In this document: positions 35,501 through 47,658 of the stretch, one piece after another
Layout: every line of letters starts with the position of its first letter
Position numbering within the stretch: the stretch's first letter is position 1
Notes under the pieces: model-generated
Database searches by the model: none
The model's input: the letters and a program-made list of their open reading frames with translations, nothing else
What the model was told of the DNA's origin: nothing
Assembly: GCF_000026945.1 (NCBI RefSeq)
Contig: NC_012863.1
Coordinates: forward strand, 1,455,501-1,519,500
DNA length: 64,000 bases
Reading direction: 5' to 3'
Origin: Candida dubliniensis CD36
Taxonomy: Eukaryota > Ascomycota > Pichiomycetes > Serinales > Debaryomycetaceae
Made by a program: the position numbers and the translations under genes

Positions 35501-38473
35501 GTAGCAGAGTAGTAGCAATAATAAAATTTCTTTTTTTTTTTTCCTTAATCGAAATCTCACACGAACAAACAAACTAAGATTTCTTTTTTAACCTTTGGTG
35601 CACACACTAAATAATAATTATCGTACACAAAACTCAATTTTATTATATTTCCGGTGAATAACAATATCAACTTTATTGATTCATTGGTTCATATATATTT
35701 TTCGTTTTCAGCTCCTTACTTGATAATTCGGCATTTATATCAAGTCACAAGAATAAGAGCAAGTGCTAAGCCTATTTTTTTGCAGTTTAGACGTGATATA
35801 TATATATATATATATAGCTTTTAAAAAACAAGATGAACATTTCTTTGGATGATTTAGCAAAAAATTTTGGTGTATAACTTGACCTTTTGGTAAAAAAACC
35901 AGCCAAGAGTGTGTATATTTGGTGTTAGTGTATGATCATTGACAAAACTTTCTTTTCGCTATAAGAAACAATAATGACAAAAATTGTTGGGGGGGGGGAG
36001 GGGATTTTCTTGAACGAAAGGCAAAGCCACAACTAGCCAGCCACTACACTATTTTTCGTAAATAGATATATTCTAGACTGTTTTCACTTTTGCTATTAAA
36101 GTCCTAGAATAAGATTAAAGAACGCAAGATAAGAAAATCAAACTAAATCCAAGAACTAGACAACATTAACAACAACAACGCGTTTGCTCTTTTCTATTGC
36201 GTGTACCTGAATGTACAATTATGCTGTAAATCACCTCGTTTTTATTAGATGAATGTTCGGGATTTTTCACCCCAAATAGATCTATATTAGGTGTAGAAAT
36301 ATTATATAATATTTGCAGTTGTTGTTGCTGTAGACTAGTTTTTGGTTGTTAACGGAATCGGCTAATTAGTTGATTAATAAACCCGATAATCCCAAAAAAT
36401 AAATAAAAAAAAAAAAATAAACCAGACCATTGAAGAAACAAGAAACAAGAAAATTCATCACTTCTGTGGTGTGGTATAATATATACTATTATATTATATT
36501 ATATTGTTCACACAAACCCACCCACCACCATAGCCAAGTATAGAAATGTTAGGAATTCTTTTTCTCTCTTATCCGGGACAACCTTAGGCAAAAGCCTCCT
36601 AATTTATCCGCACACGAGTGTACAAAAATTGAACCAAAAAACGCTCAACATTTAAAATAGATTACCCACTAAAACCAGAGGTGTTGTCTTGGTGTAGGTG
36701 TATGTGTGTGTTTTGTGTATAAATGGTACAAAAGCCATCCAACTAAACAAGGAGAGAGAAAGAGAAGGGGGAAGGAGGGGGCGATAATGGGAGAAATCCA
36801 GCGAAGGGAACAAAATGAGTCGCCTTGTTGTTTAATCTATTGTTTGATAATGTAACAATGGAAACTCGAATTGTAAATCATAAAGATGAGATCATTTTAT
36901 CGTCATTTCTAACTAAAGTTTGTTTAAGTGTAAGCTATTAGGGGATTTTGATTGAATTGAAGAATGGAAAACACTAGAAGTTGATGTGAGGTGAAATTCA
37001 ATTTTCTTGGTGTAATGATTCTGGTGTGTGGCTTCTGTGTGAATATATAAACGATATAACAAAACTTACATACTACACAAAACAGGTAAATTGTAGCTGC
37101 AATTTGAAACGTAACACAATTGTAATGGAACAATAAAAAGCAACAATGATGATTATGATGATGATGATGACGATATCTTCAATATTGAAACATCTAGTAA
37201 AGATAAAACTAGTTGATAGTTTAGACTTTACATATATCTATTTGTTGTCGTTGTTGACTATATGAAATTTTGTCAATTTAGTTAAGTAAAGTAGTTTGAT
37301 ATATGGTTACTTATATGGACATTAGAAATGAAGATGTGTGTTCAAAATGAAAAGAAAAAGAAACTTTTTAAATCTTTTAAATTTTTTTTAGTTCGAAATT
37401 TTTTAGACATGATCAACAAGAAGAAGAACGACAACAATAGAAATACATTTGCTACTTTAGTAATAATTTTCTTGGTTTTTAGTTCCGTCTCATTCATCAT
37501 CATCATCAATGATCTTCTTATTTATTATTTATAATATTCCTGTTGTTGTTTCTGTTACTATAATTACTTTTACAAAAGATACATTCATATATATATATAG
37601 AAGAGTATTCCCATTAATCATCATTACAAACACCGAAAAGTGTTTTTGTTCTTTTTTTTTTTTTCTCTTTCTTTTTACTTTTACTTTTTATCACCACAAT
37701 TCGTTAAATCTTACCTTATATAACTAGTGGGACCTTAAGAATTCTTTATTCAATTTATCAACTGTTTCAAAATACTCCATTCCGTGTTTCCATACTTCAC
37801 CTATATATATATATTAGATCTAGACTCATTCAGTTTTACTCAAACTTGTAACAATAAATTGTAACAAGGATTATATTAATTCATTGAGAAATCACGAATT
37901 CCACGAATACAACATCAACACCAACCACTACTCAGTCAGACTGATTTATATTTGAAACAACCAACCCAACTCACAACCAGTCAAATAACAACAAACTAAA
38001 AGAACAATTACAGAAGAATTTCTTTTTCTTAAAAATTTTTTTTTTTTTTTCAAGTTTAGATAAACCAAAAGTAAAGTCTTCAACCGCCCTAATTTTTCCC
38101 AAAAATTTCGCCCTGACTTTGGTTCCCCTTTTTTCACATTAGCTCCTTTGCCGTATTACATACATCCATCTATCCACCAACCATATATATATACATCAAT
38201 CACCTTCCAAAGTAACTGTTTCTTTTCATTAAGATACTCCACCTAAACACACAAGACACTATCATTTATTTAAAAACTTAATCTTGGTTAAAAAATTAAA
38301 ATTAGAATTAAAGTTTAACTATTCAGTTTTTTTTTTTTTTTTTTTTTGAAGCCAACCCTTAAACAACCAACCACCGCCCCTCCTAGAATTTAAAATTTGC
38401 ATTTTTCATTTATCAAGAGATTAACTATTTACTAGTTCCCTCAATCAATAAGCACACATATACACACACAACC
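32578..38473. other. 5.9-kb gene-free region between divergent XUT1 and MNN4-like genes
   Basis: No conserved protein is recognisable on either strand. Unlike the CEK1 upstream region, much of 34.3-37.3 kb is fairly complex sequence broken by A/T tracts (for example 32818-32838, 33559-33580, 34209-34231) and G-runs (about 33540-33549, 35990-36002). There is an ACGCGT at about 36179-36184, a TGTTGGATAG start near 34653 without a matching end, and several (TA)n tracts (about 35799-35816, 37591-37600 and 37803-37812). ORFs of 60-70 aa here show no motifs. Confidence 0.5.
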
Positions 38474-41434
38474 ATGTCAAGTAAAGTTCCACAATATTTT
38501 ATTAGAATTCTTAATCTAATATTTCTGGCACGAAGGAAAAATTTCCAATTAGCATTAATTTCAGGGTTATTATTCTTTGGTTCATTTGCCATACTATCAA
38601 CCACATCATATAGTAAGAAATTCAATTATTTTGATGATTTAATTTTGAAAATATATGATTATAATTATCTAACTAATAATTATAACATTGATTATTTAGC
38701 TAAAAATGATCCAGAAGCTTATTTCAATGTTAAAGTACAACAAATTGTTGATGAAAAAAGACAACATGATTTAGAAAATAAATTTTGGTCACTTGATACT
38801 AAAATTAATGATGATCAAGCAATTTTACAAATTCCAAAATATTTCACTTATAATAACCCTCGAAATAATAATAAGAATGGAGAAGAAAATGTGCAAGAAT
38901 CATTAAAACCAATGGAAAAACCGTTGATTCAACCATTTGATCCACGATTCACATTAGCAATGTATTATTATTATCTTGATCAACAAATGACATCTGCACG
39001 TAGTGATTCTTCTGAAGGATCAATTACTATACCTTTTAATTGGTATGATTGGGTTGATATGTCAGTATTAAATAAATATTTATTAGCTTCTAATAAAGAT
39101 AAACCTGATTGTTCAATATTAGATGCTCATGAAGATGCTAAGAAAATTGAAACTGAAAAGAAGAAAATGGAAAAATTAGCTAAACAATGGGATGAAAATA
39201 AACGTAAAGCTGAAGAAGAAAAGAAAAAAGCTGAAGATGATAAAAAGAAGGAAGAAGAAGAAAAGAAGAAAGGTGAAGAAGAAGAAAAACAACGTCATGA
39301 ACAAGAGAAACAAGAAATAGAAGAAGAAAAGAAAAAATTGGAAGAAGAAAAGCAAAGAATTGATGAGGAAAAGAATAAACTGGAGCAACAGCAACAACAA
39401 GAGAAACAACAACATTCTAAATTTGTTAAACGAGATGATGAAATTGAAATGCTGACTAGTTTAGATTCAGATGGTGGTGATAGAGAAAAAATCGATATGA
39501 CTACATTTTTTAATGAAGCATTTGAAAAACTTTCTGATGAAGATAAAGCTAGTGTTGCTAAAGATGTTGAAAATGCTTTGAAAAAAATCACTAAACCTTC
39601 CGATTGGTGTATTCCTAATGGTAAACTTTCTATGGATCATAATGATAAACAAATTGTTCATCCTGGATTCAATGTTTTCAAAAGTCCAGGAAGAACCACT
39701 CCACAAAAAGCTATTATTGCTGGTAAATCATTTCTTTATTCCTTTGCTCCACCACCATCACTGATTTTATTTTTAACTTCAGAAGGATCATATTCAGTTA
39801 ATGTGAAACATAGTGCACCACTTTTAAGAAATGGCATACCTGAATCTTATCTTTTTAATAACAATTTTGATGTGTCATTAAATGTTTTACAACAATTACA
39901 TAAATTGAAAAAGAATCATAAACCTGATACAGCAAAAGTCATTAATGATTATTTATTACATATCCCTAAAGAAAGTTTTAAATATGATCCTGATTCAATT
40001 ATATTTGATTATACTAAACGATTAGATAAAGGAGAAAAATTGACTATTAAAGAATTAAAATATTTACAAAGTTTAGAATATTCAAAAGATAAAGTTGAAC
40101 ATGGAGGACCACCAAAATATTTTGCTGAATCAAGATTAATTGGTACAAATATAGGTGATCATTATGATTGGAGATTTTTCAATGGAATTCTGTTTGGAAC
40201 TGTGGAACAATCATTAACTTTACATCGATTAGTTCGTACTTGGTTATCATTCACGAGAAAAAATGGTATTACGACATGGATTGCTCATGGATCATTATTA
40301 TCATGGTATTGGAATGGTATGGCATTCCCCTGGGATAATGATATTGATGTACAAGTACCAATTATGGATTTACATAAATTATCTTTACAATTTAATCAAA
40401 CATTAATTGTTGAAGATCCAGAAGATGGATTTGGACGTTATTTCTTAGATATTGGATCATTTATTACATTAAGAGAAAAGGGCAATGGTAATAATAATAT
40501 TGATGCCAGATTTATTGATATTGATACTGGATTATATATTGATATAACCGCTTTAGCATTATCCAATAGTGAAACTCCTAAAAGTGATTTAGCTGAATTA
40601 CCGAAAAATTTTGAAATTAAAGATAATAATTATAAATCTGCTAATGAATTATTACAAATTTATAATTGTCGTAATAATCATTTTAGTTCATATGATGAAT
40701 TATCTCCATTAATGAAATCTTCTGTTGAAGGAGAAATTGGTTATATACCTTCAAGATATACTAGTATATTAACTCGTGAATATCGAAGTGGATTATCATC
40801 AAATTCTCATGGTGGGTATATTTTCATTGCTAAACTTCGATTATGGATTAAAGAAGATGATTTATATTATTTTATTAAACATCGTGATCAATGGACTAAG
40901 TATCATAGTTTTAATACTAAATTATCACAAGATCCAAGTAACACTTTATTACAAGATTATTCTTATTTAATGAGTGAAGAAGAATATGAAAATTCTCAAT
41001 ATTCTTTTAATAATGAAAATGATAATCCATTTAAAAAAACTAAAAAACCATTTGAATTAAAAAATCTGGAACTTGAAAAATTAAAACATATGAATGAATC
41101 AGAATTATTACAATTTTTAAATAATGATGATATTTTAATACAATTTTTTAATGCAAAAGATTTTACTAGTTTCCATGAACAAGAAATTATGCAATTAACA
41201 TTTGGTAAATCAACGGCAAAATTAATGTCACTGGCAATTGATTTCCCTCCAATAAAATATGAACCTTATTTATATAAATTGAATCATGATCTTGATAATT
41301 TTGAAAATAAAGTCGATCGTTATTTAGCTTTACAAAATTCATATCAACAACAACAACAACAACAACAAGAAGAAGTAGCTACTGGTGATAATAGTTTTAT
41401 GGAAATTGAAGAAGATTTAGATTTTGCATTTTGA
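38474..41434 (+). CDS. MNN4: Mnn4-like LicD-domain mannosylphosphate transfer protein
   Basis: The 986-aa product matches C. albicans Mnn4 (about 1000 aa), needed for adding mannosylphosphate to cell-wall mannans, which sets surface charge. An N-terminal hydrophobic segment at about residues 22-45 (LALISGLLFFGSFAIL) makes it a type II Golgi protein. A long Lys/Glu coiled coil follows (about residues 225-315). The LicD/Fukutin-type domain is clear from WIAHGSLLSWYWNGMAFPWD and NDIDVQVP (about residues 600-627), the DxD-like metal site of this family, then ARFIDIDTGLYIDITAL. The tail has a Gln tract and an acidic end. Yeast Mnn4 carries its KKKKEEEE repeat at the C-terminus, so the coiled coil position here differs. 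Confidence 0.9.
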   Translation: MSSKVPQYFIRILNLIFLARRKNFQLALISGLLFFGSFAILSTTSYSKKFNYFDDLILKIYDYNYLTNNYNIDYLAKNDPEAYFNVKVQQIVDEKRQHDLENKFWSLDTKINDDQAILQIPKYFTYNNPRNNNKNGEENVQESLKPMEKPLIQPFDPRFTLAMYYYYLDQQMTSARSDSSEGSITIPFNWYDWVDMSVLNKYLLASNKDKPDCSILDAHEDAKKIETEKKKMEKLAKQWDENKRKAEEEKKKAEDDKKKEEEEKKKGEEEEKQRHEQEKQEIEEEKKKLEEEKQRIDEEKNKLEQQQQQEKQQHSKFVKRDDEIEMLTSLDSDGGDREKIDMTTFFNEAFEKLSDEDKASVAKDVENALKKITKPSDWCIPNGKLSMDHNDKQIVHPGFNVFKSPGRTTPQKAIIAGKSFLYSFAPPPSLILFLTSEGSYSVNVKHSAPLLRNGIPESYLFNNNFDVSLNVLQQLHKLKKNHKPDTAKVINDYLLHIPKESFKYDPDSIIFDYTKRLDKGEKLTIKELKYLQSLEYSKDKVEHGGPPKYFAESRLIGTNIGDHYDWRFFNGILFGTVEQSLTLHRLVRTWLSFTRKNGITTWIAHGSLLSWYWNGMAFPWDNDIDVQVPIMDLHKLSLQFNQTLIVEDPEDGFGRYFLDIGSFITLREKGNGNNNIDARFIDIDTGLYIDITALALSNSETPKSDLAELPKNFEIKDNNYKSANELLQIYNCRNNHFSSYDELSPLMKSSVEGEIGYIPSRYTSILTREYRSGLSSNSHGGYIFIAKLRLWIKEDDLYYFIKHRDQWTKYHSFNTKLSQDPSNTLLQDYSYLMSEEEYENSQYSFNNENDNPFKKTKKPFELKNLELEKLKHMNESELLQFLNNDDILIQFFNAKDFTSFHEQEIMQLTFGKSTAKLMSLAIDFPPIKYEPYLYKLNHDLDNFENKVDRYLALQNSYQQQQQQQQEEVATGDNSFMEIEEDLDFAF

Positions 41435-42005
41435 AAAAAAAAAAAAAAATGAAAAACGTAATATACGTACAATCTCATTCAAGTTTTTGACGACTTGTAT
41501 ACTTTTTAATAGATTTTTATTTTAATAACATTTTAATAACATTTTGTAATGTAATATTCTTTTAGGAAAAATGCTGTAGTGGTGATCTTTTTGTTTCCCA
41601 TTTATTCAAAAAAAAAGAGTAGTTTACATGTAGTTTTGATGGAGAATATAATTCAAATGATTTCATTAATAAGATAGTACCGATATGTAAGTGGTTATTT
41701 TTGGACTCCATTGGAGTAACCATTAACGTAGATACAATATATTGTTTTGATATAGAGTTGATTTCTGATCGTAATATTGCTTTGTAAGGCAAAGAGATCA
41801 CTATAGATTACATTTCTCACTGTTTGTAGTCCATGATTTCAATTTATCAAATGTTTTTGAAATGAAACAGGAATTAATAAAAAGCTAGAGATATACAATC
41901 TTAATAAATAAGTCTAATTTACACAATGGTAGAATATTCTCATGTACAACAACAATTAAAGAATAAATAGTAGTAGTGATAGTATATTAAATAATAGTGC
42001 TTATA
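41435..42005. other. 3' flank of the MNN4-like gene
   Basis: The sequence is AT-rich and only mildly repetitive. A minus-strand ORF of 79 aa (41562-41801) has no known motif. A stretch at about 41575-41830 could be retroelement-derived because an RNase H relic follows, but no LTR ends are convincing. Confidence 0.35.
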
Positions 42006-42140
42006 ACACCGAAACCCAAAGACGATACTCAGCGATGGAAAGAGAGCTATTAGGAATCGTCAGAATCCTCACAGAATTATAAACCATTTTTGTCAAGGCG
42101 AGGTGGCTATTTTATACGGACCACCAGAACGACTAATCTC
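42006..42140 (+). pseudogene. Ty3/gypsy RT-RNase H fragment (relic)
   Basis: A short frame reads TETQRRYSAMERELLGIVRI and continues LTEL, the well-known junction of gypsy-type reverse transcriptase and RNase H (Y-S-x-x-E-[KR]-E-L-L-x-I-V). After a frame change it reads RWLFYTDHQN, the RNase H TDH[KQ] motif. Nothing of the element is recognisable before or after, so this is a roughly 130-bp fossil. Confidence 0.75.
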
Positions 42141-42954
42141 TGAAGAAAGAAAGAAATAAAGAAGTGAAAATAAATTAAAATAAGAAAATTTATAAAATTT
42201 ATAATTTAGATGAAAGGGAGACGAAGGAAGGGAAGGGAAGTGATTTTGTTTAACCCTTCTACTCTAATTTAATTTGAATTTGAATTATTTTTGATAAAAG
42301 ATTGCCATAATATTACAAGATTGCTTAGTCGTGTATATAAATAAACACAATTTTTGTGTGTGTGTGTGGGCGGGATATTTTTAGTTTTGTTTTTCGGACC
42401 ATGTGAATCATTTTAGAATTACAATCAATGGCTTACACTAATATTGTTGTCTAATTTAATCTTATCTATTGTAAATATATAAACAATCATATAAAAAAGA
42501 AGGGGTAACATAGAACAATTTGTTTGCTTGTTTGTTTGAGGGACACCCATTTAAGGACCAACATTGAAAAATTCTTGATCCATTTATTCTTCGTCAGTTG
42601 CTTCCTGTTTGTGATTGCAGCAATAAAACGAGATAGTCAAAGATATTGGTGATCCATAAGTACATCATTAGGAATATATGAATTGATTCGATTACCTAAA
42701 TTACATGGTCCAAGTCTTTGCCAAACTTTTTTTTTTGGCTATTTTTTGTTTAAGCTTATTTAGGACTTTGAAAAATTTAACCCCATTACTGTTCCAAAAT
42801 ATTTAATAATTCCATCCCTCCATCAAGTTGTTTTTCCTTTAACTCATGGTTATCAAAGTTTATATAAGCAATCCCCCCCTTCGGGTGAAGGTATTGCTTG
42901 TGGTAGAGGGAAGTAAAATCAGAATCTGGAAATTCCTCAATTGGCAATACATTG
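42141..42954. other. Intergenic, no feature recognised
   Basis: A mix of AT-rich DNA with a (TG)n tract (about 42355-42369) and TTTG repeats (about 42518-42538). The inverted-looking CCCTTCGGGTGAAGG near 42876-42895 can form a small hairpin. I see no ORF or element ends. Confidence 0.4.
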
Positions 42955-43643
42955 GTGGTAATTAATTGAGTAGCATGGTTTTAGTGGAGTGGCCAAGGTC
43001 GGTATTGTTGGAGTCTTTCACTGATCGTGCCACAACCGTGAGTAAGCACAACATATCAGGGAAGGACTTTGTTGCCTGTTGGTTTAAAGATGGTTTACAT
43101 CTGTTACTCGTCATTTGTTGATTGATATCAATAAGTCCAAAAACCTTCCTGCTTAGGAAGAACTAGGAGATTAGCCTCCTTTTGCATTTGTGAAGGATGC
43201 AAGCATGTCTTGATAATAAAGTTTACTTGCAAGGTATGTGATGCTCGTTGTTGGATCAGTAAGTCTAATTTGATTGCACTGTAAAGTCTTGTTGTTCAGT
43301 TACCAATGAATTCTTAGAAAGGGGAACTCCGAGATATCAGATCTCTGGTTCATCCATGAAAGTTTTTTTGATATGGTAAAGTGTATTCATTTGGGTAATA
43401 AGTGAGTAAATTGGAGTTTTCCTGGGTTTACCCGAGGTCCGGCTAGTCTTTAAAATTGGTCAAGAGCTATTTTCTGAGTTTGGAAGAAGATGATATGTGG
43501 CTGTTGATTTCCATTTTGCCTATGTGTTCGCTTGTAATCTTATACACTTCAGAGCATCCTAATATACAAGTTTGTAATAATATTAATTTTGCCAATGCAT
43601 TAAGGGATTCTTGGATTAGAATTGATTTGATTTTGATGAAATG
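42955..43643 (+). pseudogene. Possible degenerate coding relic, unidentified
   Basis: Base composition here is more balanced than in the flanks. Broken frames give plausible protein pieces: an ATG near 42976 reads about 50 aa including DRATTVSKHNISGKDFVACW; a second piece (about 43185-43260) reads CEGCKHVLIIKFTCKVCDA with paired cysteines; and 43456-43644 is open for 62 aa ending LRDSWIRIDLILMK. They occupy different frames. I do not recognise the family; a transposon or an old host gene are both possible. Confidence 0.3.
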
Positions 43644-43818
43644 ATGAGAGAGAGAATTTAAGTTACAAAGTATTTATTAATAACTATTTTCAATAAGTGA
43701 TATTATATTAAATTAAATTAAATTAAATAACAAGATATTTCTATTATAAATCTATAACAACAATAAAAGCAAACAGGAAAAAATAAAATGAATCGATTCA
43801 CTTTTAATTGGATGATGA

Positions 43819-46800
43819 TTACATAACCATCAATAATCCAAACACGACCAATACCAAATATTTAATATTTTCAATTGATAATTGATTAGATCCATTTTCG
43901 TAAGATAATGGAATACCAACAGAAGTAGTTGAAGATCCATCAGCAATGGTTGATGGAGAAACGAAATTAGTACCATTACTTGCTACACCATCACCAGTGG
44001 CAACAGCGGTAACAATAGCAGTCTTATCATCTGAATTGATGTCGGTGTCGTTGTTTCCACTATCAACAATTGAAGTTTTGTTTGATTCAGCGATATTTGA
44101 TGGTGAAGTTGATTGATTAAGAGTGGTAGCTGGATAGGTTTCAATTGAGATAGTTTTTGTGTTTGAAACATTTTCAGTCAAAGTACTACCAGCATTATTT
44201 TCAGCAGTGGAAACATTATCATTGGAATGTCCAGTTGTAACAGTGGTATAAGAAACATTTGAAACATAAGTAACAACACTTTCAGAACAATCAGATTCGT
44301 TACAACTAGTGATAGTAGCAGTGACAATCAGGGAACTTGATTCAGTTGAATAACCACCATTGATTTCCAGTTCAGTTTTGGTTATAGATAATGAACCATC
44401 ATGATGATCAGTAATAGATGTTGAGTCTGAGGTTGAAACAGAACCAGAAGTATTATTTTCATTATTCCAAATTGAACTACTGGTATTGATTTCCGATTCT
44501 GATGGGGAAACAAGAATGGTAACACTATTATTGATATTAGCAGAAGGAGAAGCGGGTGCAACAGTGGTAGTAATAGCAGCTGAAGTTTCTCCGACTGATA
44601 CAAATGAAGTAGCCTCACTAGTCAAAACTTCATCAGATTGACTAACTATATTGGATTCAGTGGCAGATTCATATGAAGTAGTAGTACTTGTCAAACTTTC
44701 ATTGGATTGATCCATGACACTAGATTCAGCTGCGTTGGATTCATTAGAAGTGGTGATTTCCCAAATTGATGTGAAATCAGTAACAAAATCTGAGGAGGAT
44801 GGAGGAAAAGTAGTTAAAGAAGTATCTGATTGGCCAACAATCCCAGAACCAGTAACAATAGAACCATCAGAACTGACGGTGGTCCAAATGGAGGTAAATT
44901 CGGTTTCAATGGCAGTATATGATGGCACAACTAATGAAGTAACAGGTTCAAAAGTTGTTAAAGTGGTTAATGAAGTTCCAGATTGATTAACAATACCAGA
45001 CTCAATTGCAACAGATCCATTGGAATTGGTAGTAGTCCAAGTTGAGGTAAATTCAGTGGTAATGTCAGATGAAGTAAATGATGGTGGGAACGTGGCAATA
45101 GTAGTAAAGGAAGTACCGGATTGAATAACAACACCAGACTTGGTGGCAGCCGATCCGTCAGAATTGGTGGTAGTCCAGGTGGAAATAAATTCACTGATAG
45201 TTTCTGATGGAATTGATGAAGGTGGAAATGTAGCAATGGTAGTTAATGATGTGCCAGATTGACTAACAACTCCAATTTCAGTAGTGAGAGAACCATCGGA
45301 GTTGATGGTGGTCCAAGTAGAAATGAACTCAGTGGTAATATCTGATGATGTGGATGATGGTGGGAATGTGGCAATAGTGGTGAAAGAAGTACCAGATTGA
45401 TTGACAATACCAGACTCAGTGGTAACAGATCCGTCAGATTTTGTAGCAACCCAAGTCGAAGTGAATTGTGTTTGAATATCACTAGATTTAGCAGCTGATG
45501 CAGATGTGTAAACAGGAGTCAATGTTATTTCTGATTCACTCATGGCAATAGAAGGAGTTGACTCCGAGTTGATTAAACTGGATGATTTCCAAGTGGATGT
45601 TAATTTATTGTCAGCAATAGTGGAGTCCACAGTTGGTACTGATGAAGTTACACTAATAATTTCTGACTCTTTGATTGAAGATGTTTCAGAATGGGATAAA
45701 TCCAAAGTAGATGATAATTCCATTTCCAGAGCAGTAACAATTGATGAAATGATGTTTGATTCAGTAATCACAGAAGACATTTCAGGTTGTGAGGTAGTAG
45801 ATGGGATTAAATCAGTACTAATAGGTGGTTCAGAAACAATGACAATTATTGATTCACTTGGGGTAACAAATGATGGTTCAACGGATTCAGAATCATTGGA
45901 GATATGTGTTTCACTGGCGAAAATTGAGTAAGATGCAGATGATACAACGAAATCAGATGATATTTCAGAAGGTGATGCTGTGGTTGAGATAGCACTAATA
46001 CTGGTAAATGATTCATCAACAATTATGGTCTCGCTTGGTGTCACAATTGAAAAAGAAGATGCTTTGGAAATATGGATTTCACTAACAAATGATGAATCAA
46101 CCACAACTTCAGATGATTCAGTAACATATGTTTCAGTAGTAGCAGACATTGGGATAGTAGTAGTAGTAGATTCATGAGCAACGGATTGTTCACTCAAAGG
46201 ATATGATTCAACACTAGATGCCTCGGCAATGATAATGTCACTAGCAGATTCAAGAGCAGATTCACTGGAAACCATAGTACTGCCATTAACAGAAGATTCA
46301 TCAATGGATACTGACTCTTGATCAGCAGAGGAGTAACTTGAAACTGGGGTTTCTATGGATGTGGTTTGAGTAACAGAAGATTCAGAACCGGCTAAAGTAC
46401 TTGATGAGTCTTCAATTGACGAAGTTTCAACTGGAATATTGACACTGAAAGATAATCCAGTAGATAAAGTAGTTGGGGTGGATGTAGCTATAGCAGTTGT
46501 CAATGTTGGGAAAATTGATGTCGTGGTGAACCAAGATCCAGTTTTATCTGTCAGAATATGAACAACACCAGTTTCAGTTGCTGTGTTTCCAGCAGGGTTA
46601 GTTTTTGTAATTGTGGTAGTGTATTCTGTTGGGTTAGTTCCTGGTGCTTCTGGAATTGGTTTACAAGGAATTTGACAGGATTTAGGCAAAGTTCTCGTTG
46701 GGGCACGGCCATAATAAGCAACTGAACCCAAGACAGTTGATGGAGTACCTGATCCAGAATCTGTAACAACTTGAAATTTAGATGGATCGTATCCTGTACC

Positions 46801-47658
46801 AATGTTAAATTTTTGTTCAAGCAAAGTATTTCTTAAAGTCAAAATACCAGAAGCAGTATCATAAGTATAAGCTGAAGTGAAAAGAGTTCCAACTAAGGGA
46901 AGAGTTAATCCAATTTTGTTACCATCACCAAAACCATAAACATTAAATGTTTGTGTGGTTGATACTGCTTGGACAATCATGGAAGAGCCTTTATCAGTTA
47001 AATAAAAATTTTGTTTGGAGGAAACTGCTAATACAACATTGGCGATATAAATAGTGGAGTCACCTTTAGCAGTGAAACAACCCGAACCCTTAATTTGGGT
47101 TGCTTGTTCATAAACTTGATTATTCAAACAGATTTGTCCATCATTGGTAATAGATCCCATTGAAACCCCAAGATTTACTGTACCAGAAGTTCTTTGATTT
47201 TGGAAAAACAGTAATAACCCAGTATTAGTCCACAGAGCAGAAGTAAGTGAAGTGGAACTTGAAGATTCACCAGAAGACCCAAAATACATTTCTCCATTGT
47301 TTGTGAAGGAAACGCCTCTCAAATCATACGAAGATGATGTTCTTGAAACGCGTGAATCAAAGGAGATAATACCGTTATTGGTAATTGAATGGAGTATAGT
47401 TGTCAAACTAACTTGAAGAGCCAAAAGATGAGAAGTCAGGGAGATATATAACCCAGCATCAGCTCTGACATCTAATTTGCCAACAAAATTGGTATAAGCA
47501 TTGTCGATGATTGACCAAGTAGCACCAGTATAAATAATGATATCACCTAAATTTAAAGTAATGGTACCACGATCAACTTTATTTTCAGCGATTTCGATAG
47601 CAAAGATTAATTGAGTGAATAAAGCGAGGGAAACAATAATATTCTGGAACAATTTCAT
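43819..47658 (-). CDS. GPI-anchored HYR/IFF-family adhesin (possibly IFF5)
   Basis: Starting at 47658 the product is about 1279 aa and begins with a good signal peptide, [20 protein letters not shown]. The frame stays open to 47811, but the extra N-terminus would bury the signal. The first ~330 mature residues form the hyphally regulated cell-wall protein N-terminal domain of the HYR/IFF family, including [29 protein letters not shown] and paired Cys near CQIPCKP. A long Ser/Thr-rich stalk follows with six ~40-aa tandem repeats (44690-45475). The C-terminus ([29 protein letters not shown]) fits a GPI signal with the omega site at the Asn/Gly. Such proteins end up covalently linked to wall glucan and mediate adhesion. 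Which family member it is rests on remembered gene order. Confidence 0.9.
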   Translation of the reverse strand: MKLFQNIIVSLALFTQLIFAIEIAENKVDRGTITLNLGDIIIYTGATWSIIDNAYTNFVGKLDVRADAGLYISLTSHLLALQVSLTTILHSITNNGIISFDSRVSRTSSSYDLRGVSFTNNGEMYFGSSGESSSSTSLTSALWTNTGLLLFFQNQRTSGTVNLGVSMGSITNDGQICLNNQVYEQATQIKGSGCFTAKGDSTIYIANVVLAVSSKQNFYLTDKGSSMIVQAVSTTQTFNVYGFGDGNKIGLTLPLVGTLFTSAYTYDTASGILTLRNTLLEQKFNIGTGYDPSKFQVVTDSGSGTPSTVLGSVAYYGRAPTRTLPKSCQIPCKPIPEAPGTNPTEYTTTITKTNPAGNTATETGVVHILTDKTGSWFTTTSIFPTLTTAIATSTPTTLSTGLSFSVNIPVETSSIEDSSSTLAGSESSVTQTTSIETPVSSYSSADQESVSIDESSVNGSTMVSSESALESASDIIIAEASSVESYPLSEQSVAHESTTTTIPMSATTETYVTESSEVVVDSSFVSEIHISKASSFSIVTPSETIIVDESFTSISAISTTASPSEISSDFVVSSASYSIFASETHISNDSESVEPSFVTPSESIIVIVSEPPISTDLIPSTTSQPEMSSVITESNIISSIVTALEMELSSTLDLSHSETSSIKESEIISVTSSVPTVDSTIADNKLTSTWKSSSLINSESTPSIAMSESEITLTPVYTSASAAKSSDIQTQFTSTWVATKSDGSVTTESGIVNQSGTSFTTIATFPPSSTSSDITTEFISTWTTINSDGSLTTEIGVVSQSGTSLTTIATFPPSSIPSETISEFISTWTTTNSDGSAATKSGVVIQSGTSFTTIATFPPSFTSSDITTEFTSTWTTTNSNGSVAIESGIVNQSGTSLTTLTTFEPVTSLVVPSYTAIETEFTSIWTTVSSDGSIVTGSGIVGQSDTSLTTFPPSSSDFVTDFTSIWEITTSNESNAAESSVMDQSNESLTSTTTSYESATESNIVSQSDEVLTSEATSFVSVGETSAAITTTVAPASPSANINNSVTILVSPSESEINTSSSIWNNENNTSGSVSTSDSTSITDHHDGSLSITKTELEINGGYSTESSSLIVTATITSCNESDCSESVVTYVSNVSYTTVTTGHSNDNVSTAENNAGSTLTENVSNTKTISIETYPATTLNQSTSPSNIAESNKTSIVDSGNNDTDINSDDKTAIVTAVATGDGVASNGTNFVSPSTIADGSSTTSVGIPLSYENGSNQLSIENIKYLVLVVFGLLMVM
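44690..45475 (-). repeat. Six tandem ~40-aa repeats in the adhesin stalk
   Basis: Each unit follows the pattern F-[TI]-S-[TI]-W-x3-x-S-[DN]-G-S ... G-[IV]-V-x-Q-S-G-T-S-[LF]-T-T ... F-P-P-S. The units are not identical; the last two (lower coordinates) are more divergent and shorter. Intragenic repeats of this kind recombine and vary between alleles. Confidence 0.85.

Noticed and set aside
45542..45931. Plus-strand ORFs antisense to the adhesin (also 44714-44986 and 45980-46177)
   Set aside because: They are opposite-strand shadows of the Ser/Thr-rich repeats, which leave the reverse frames open.
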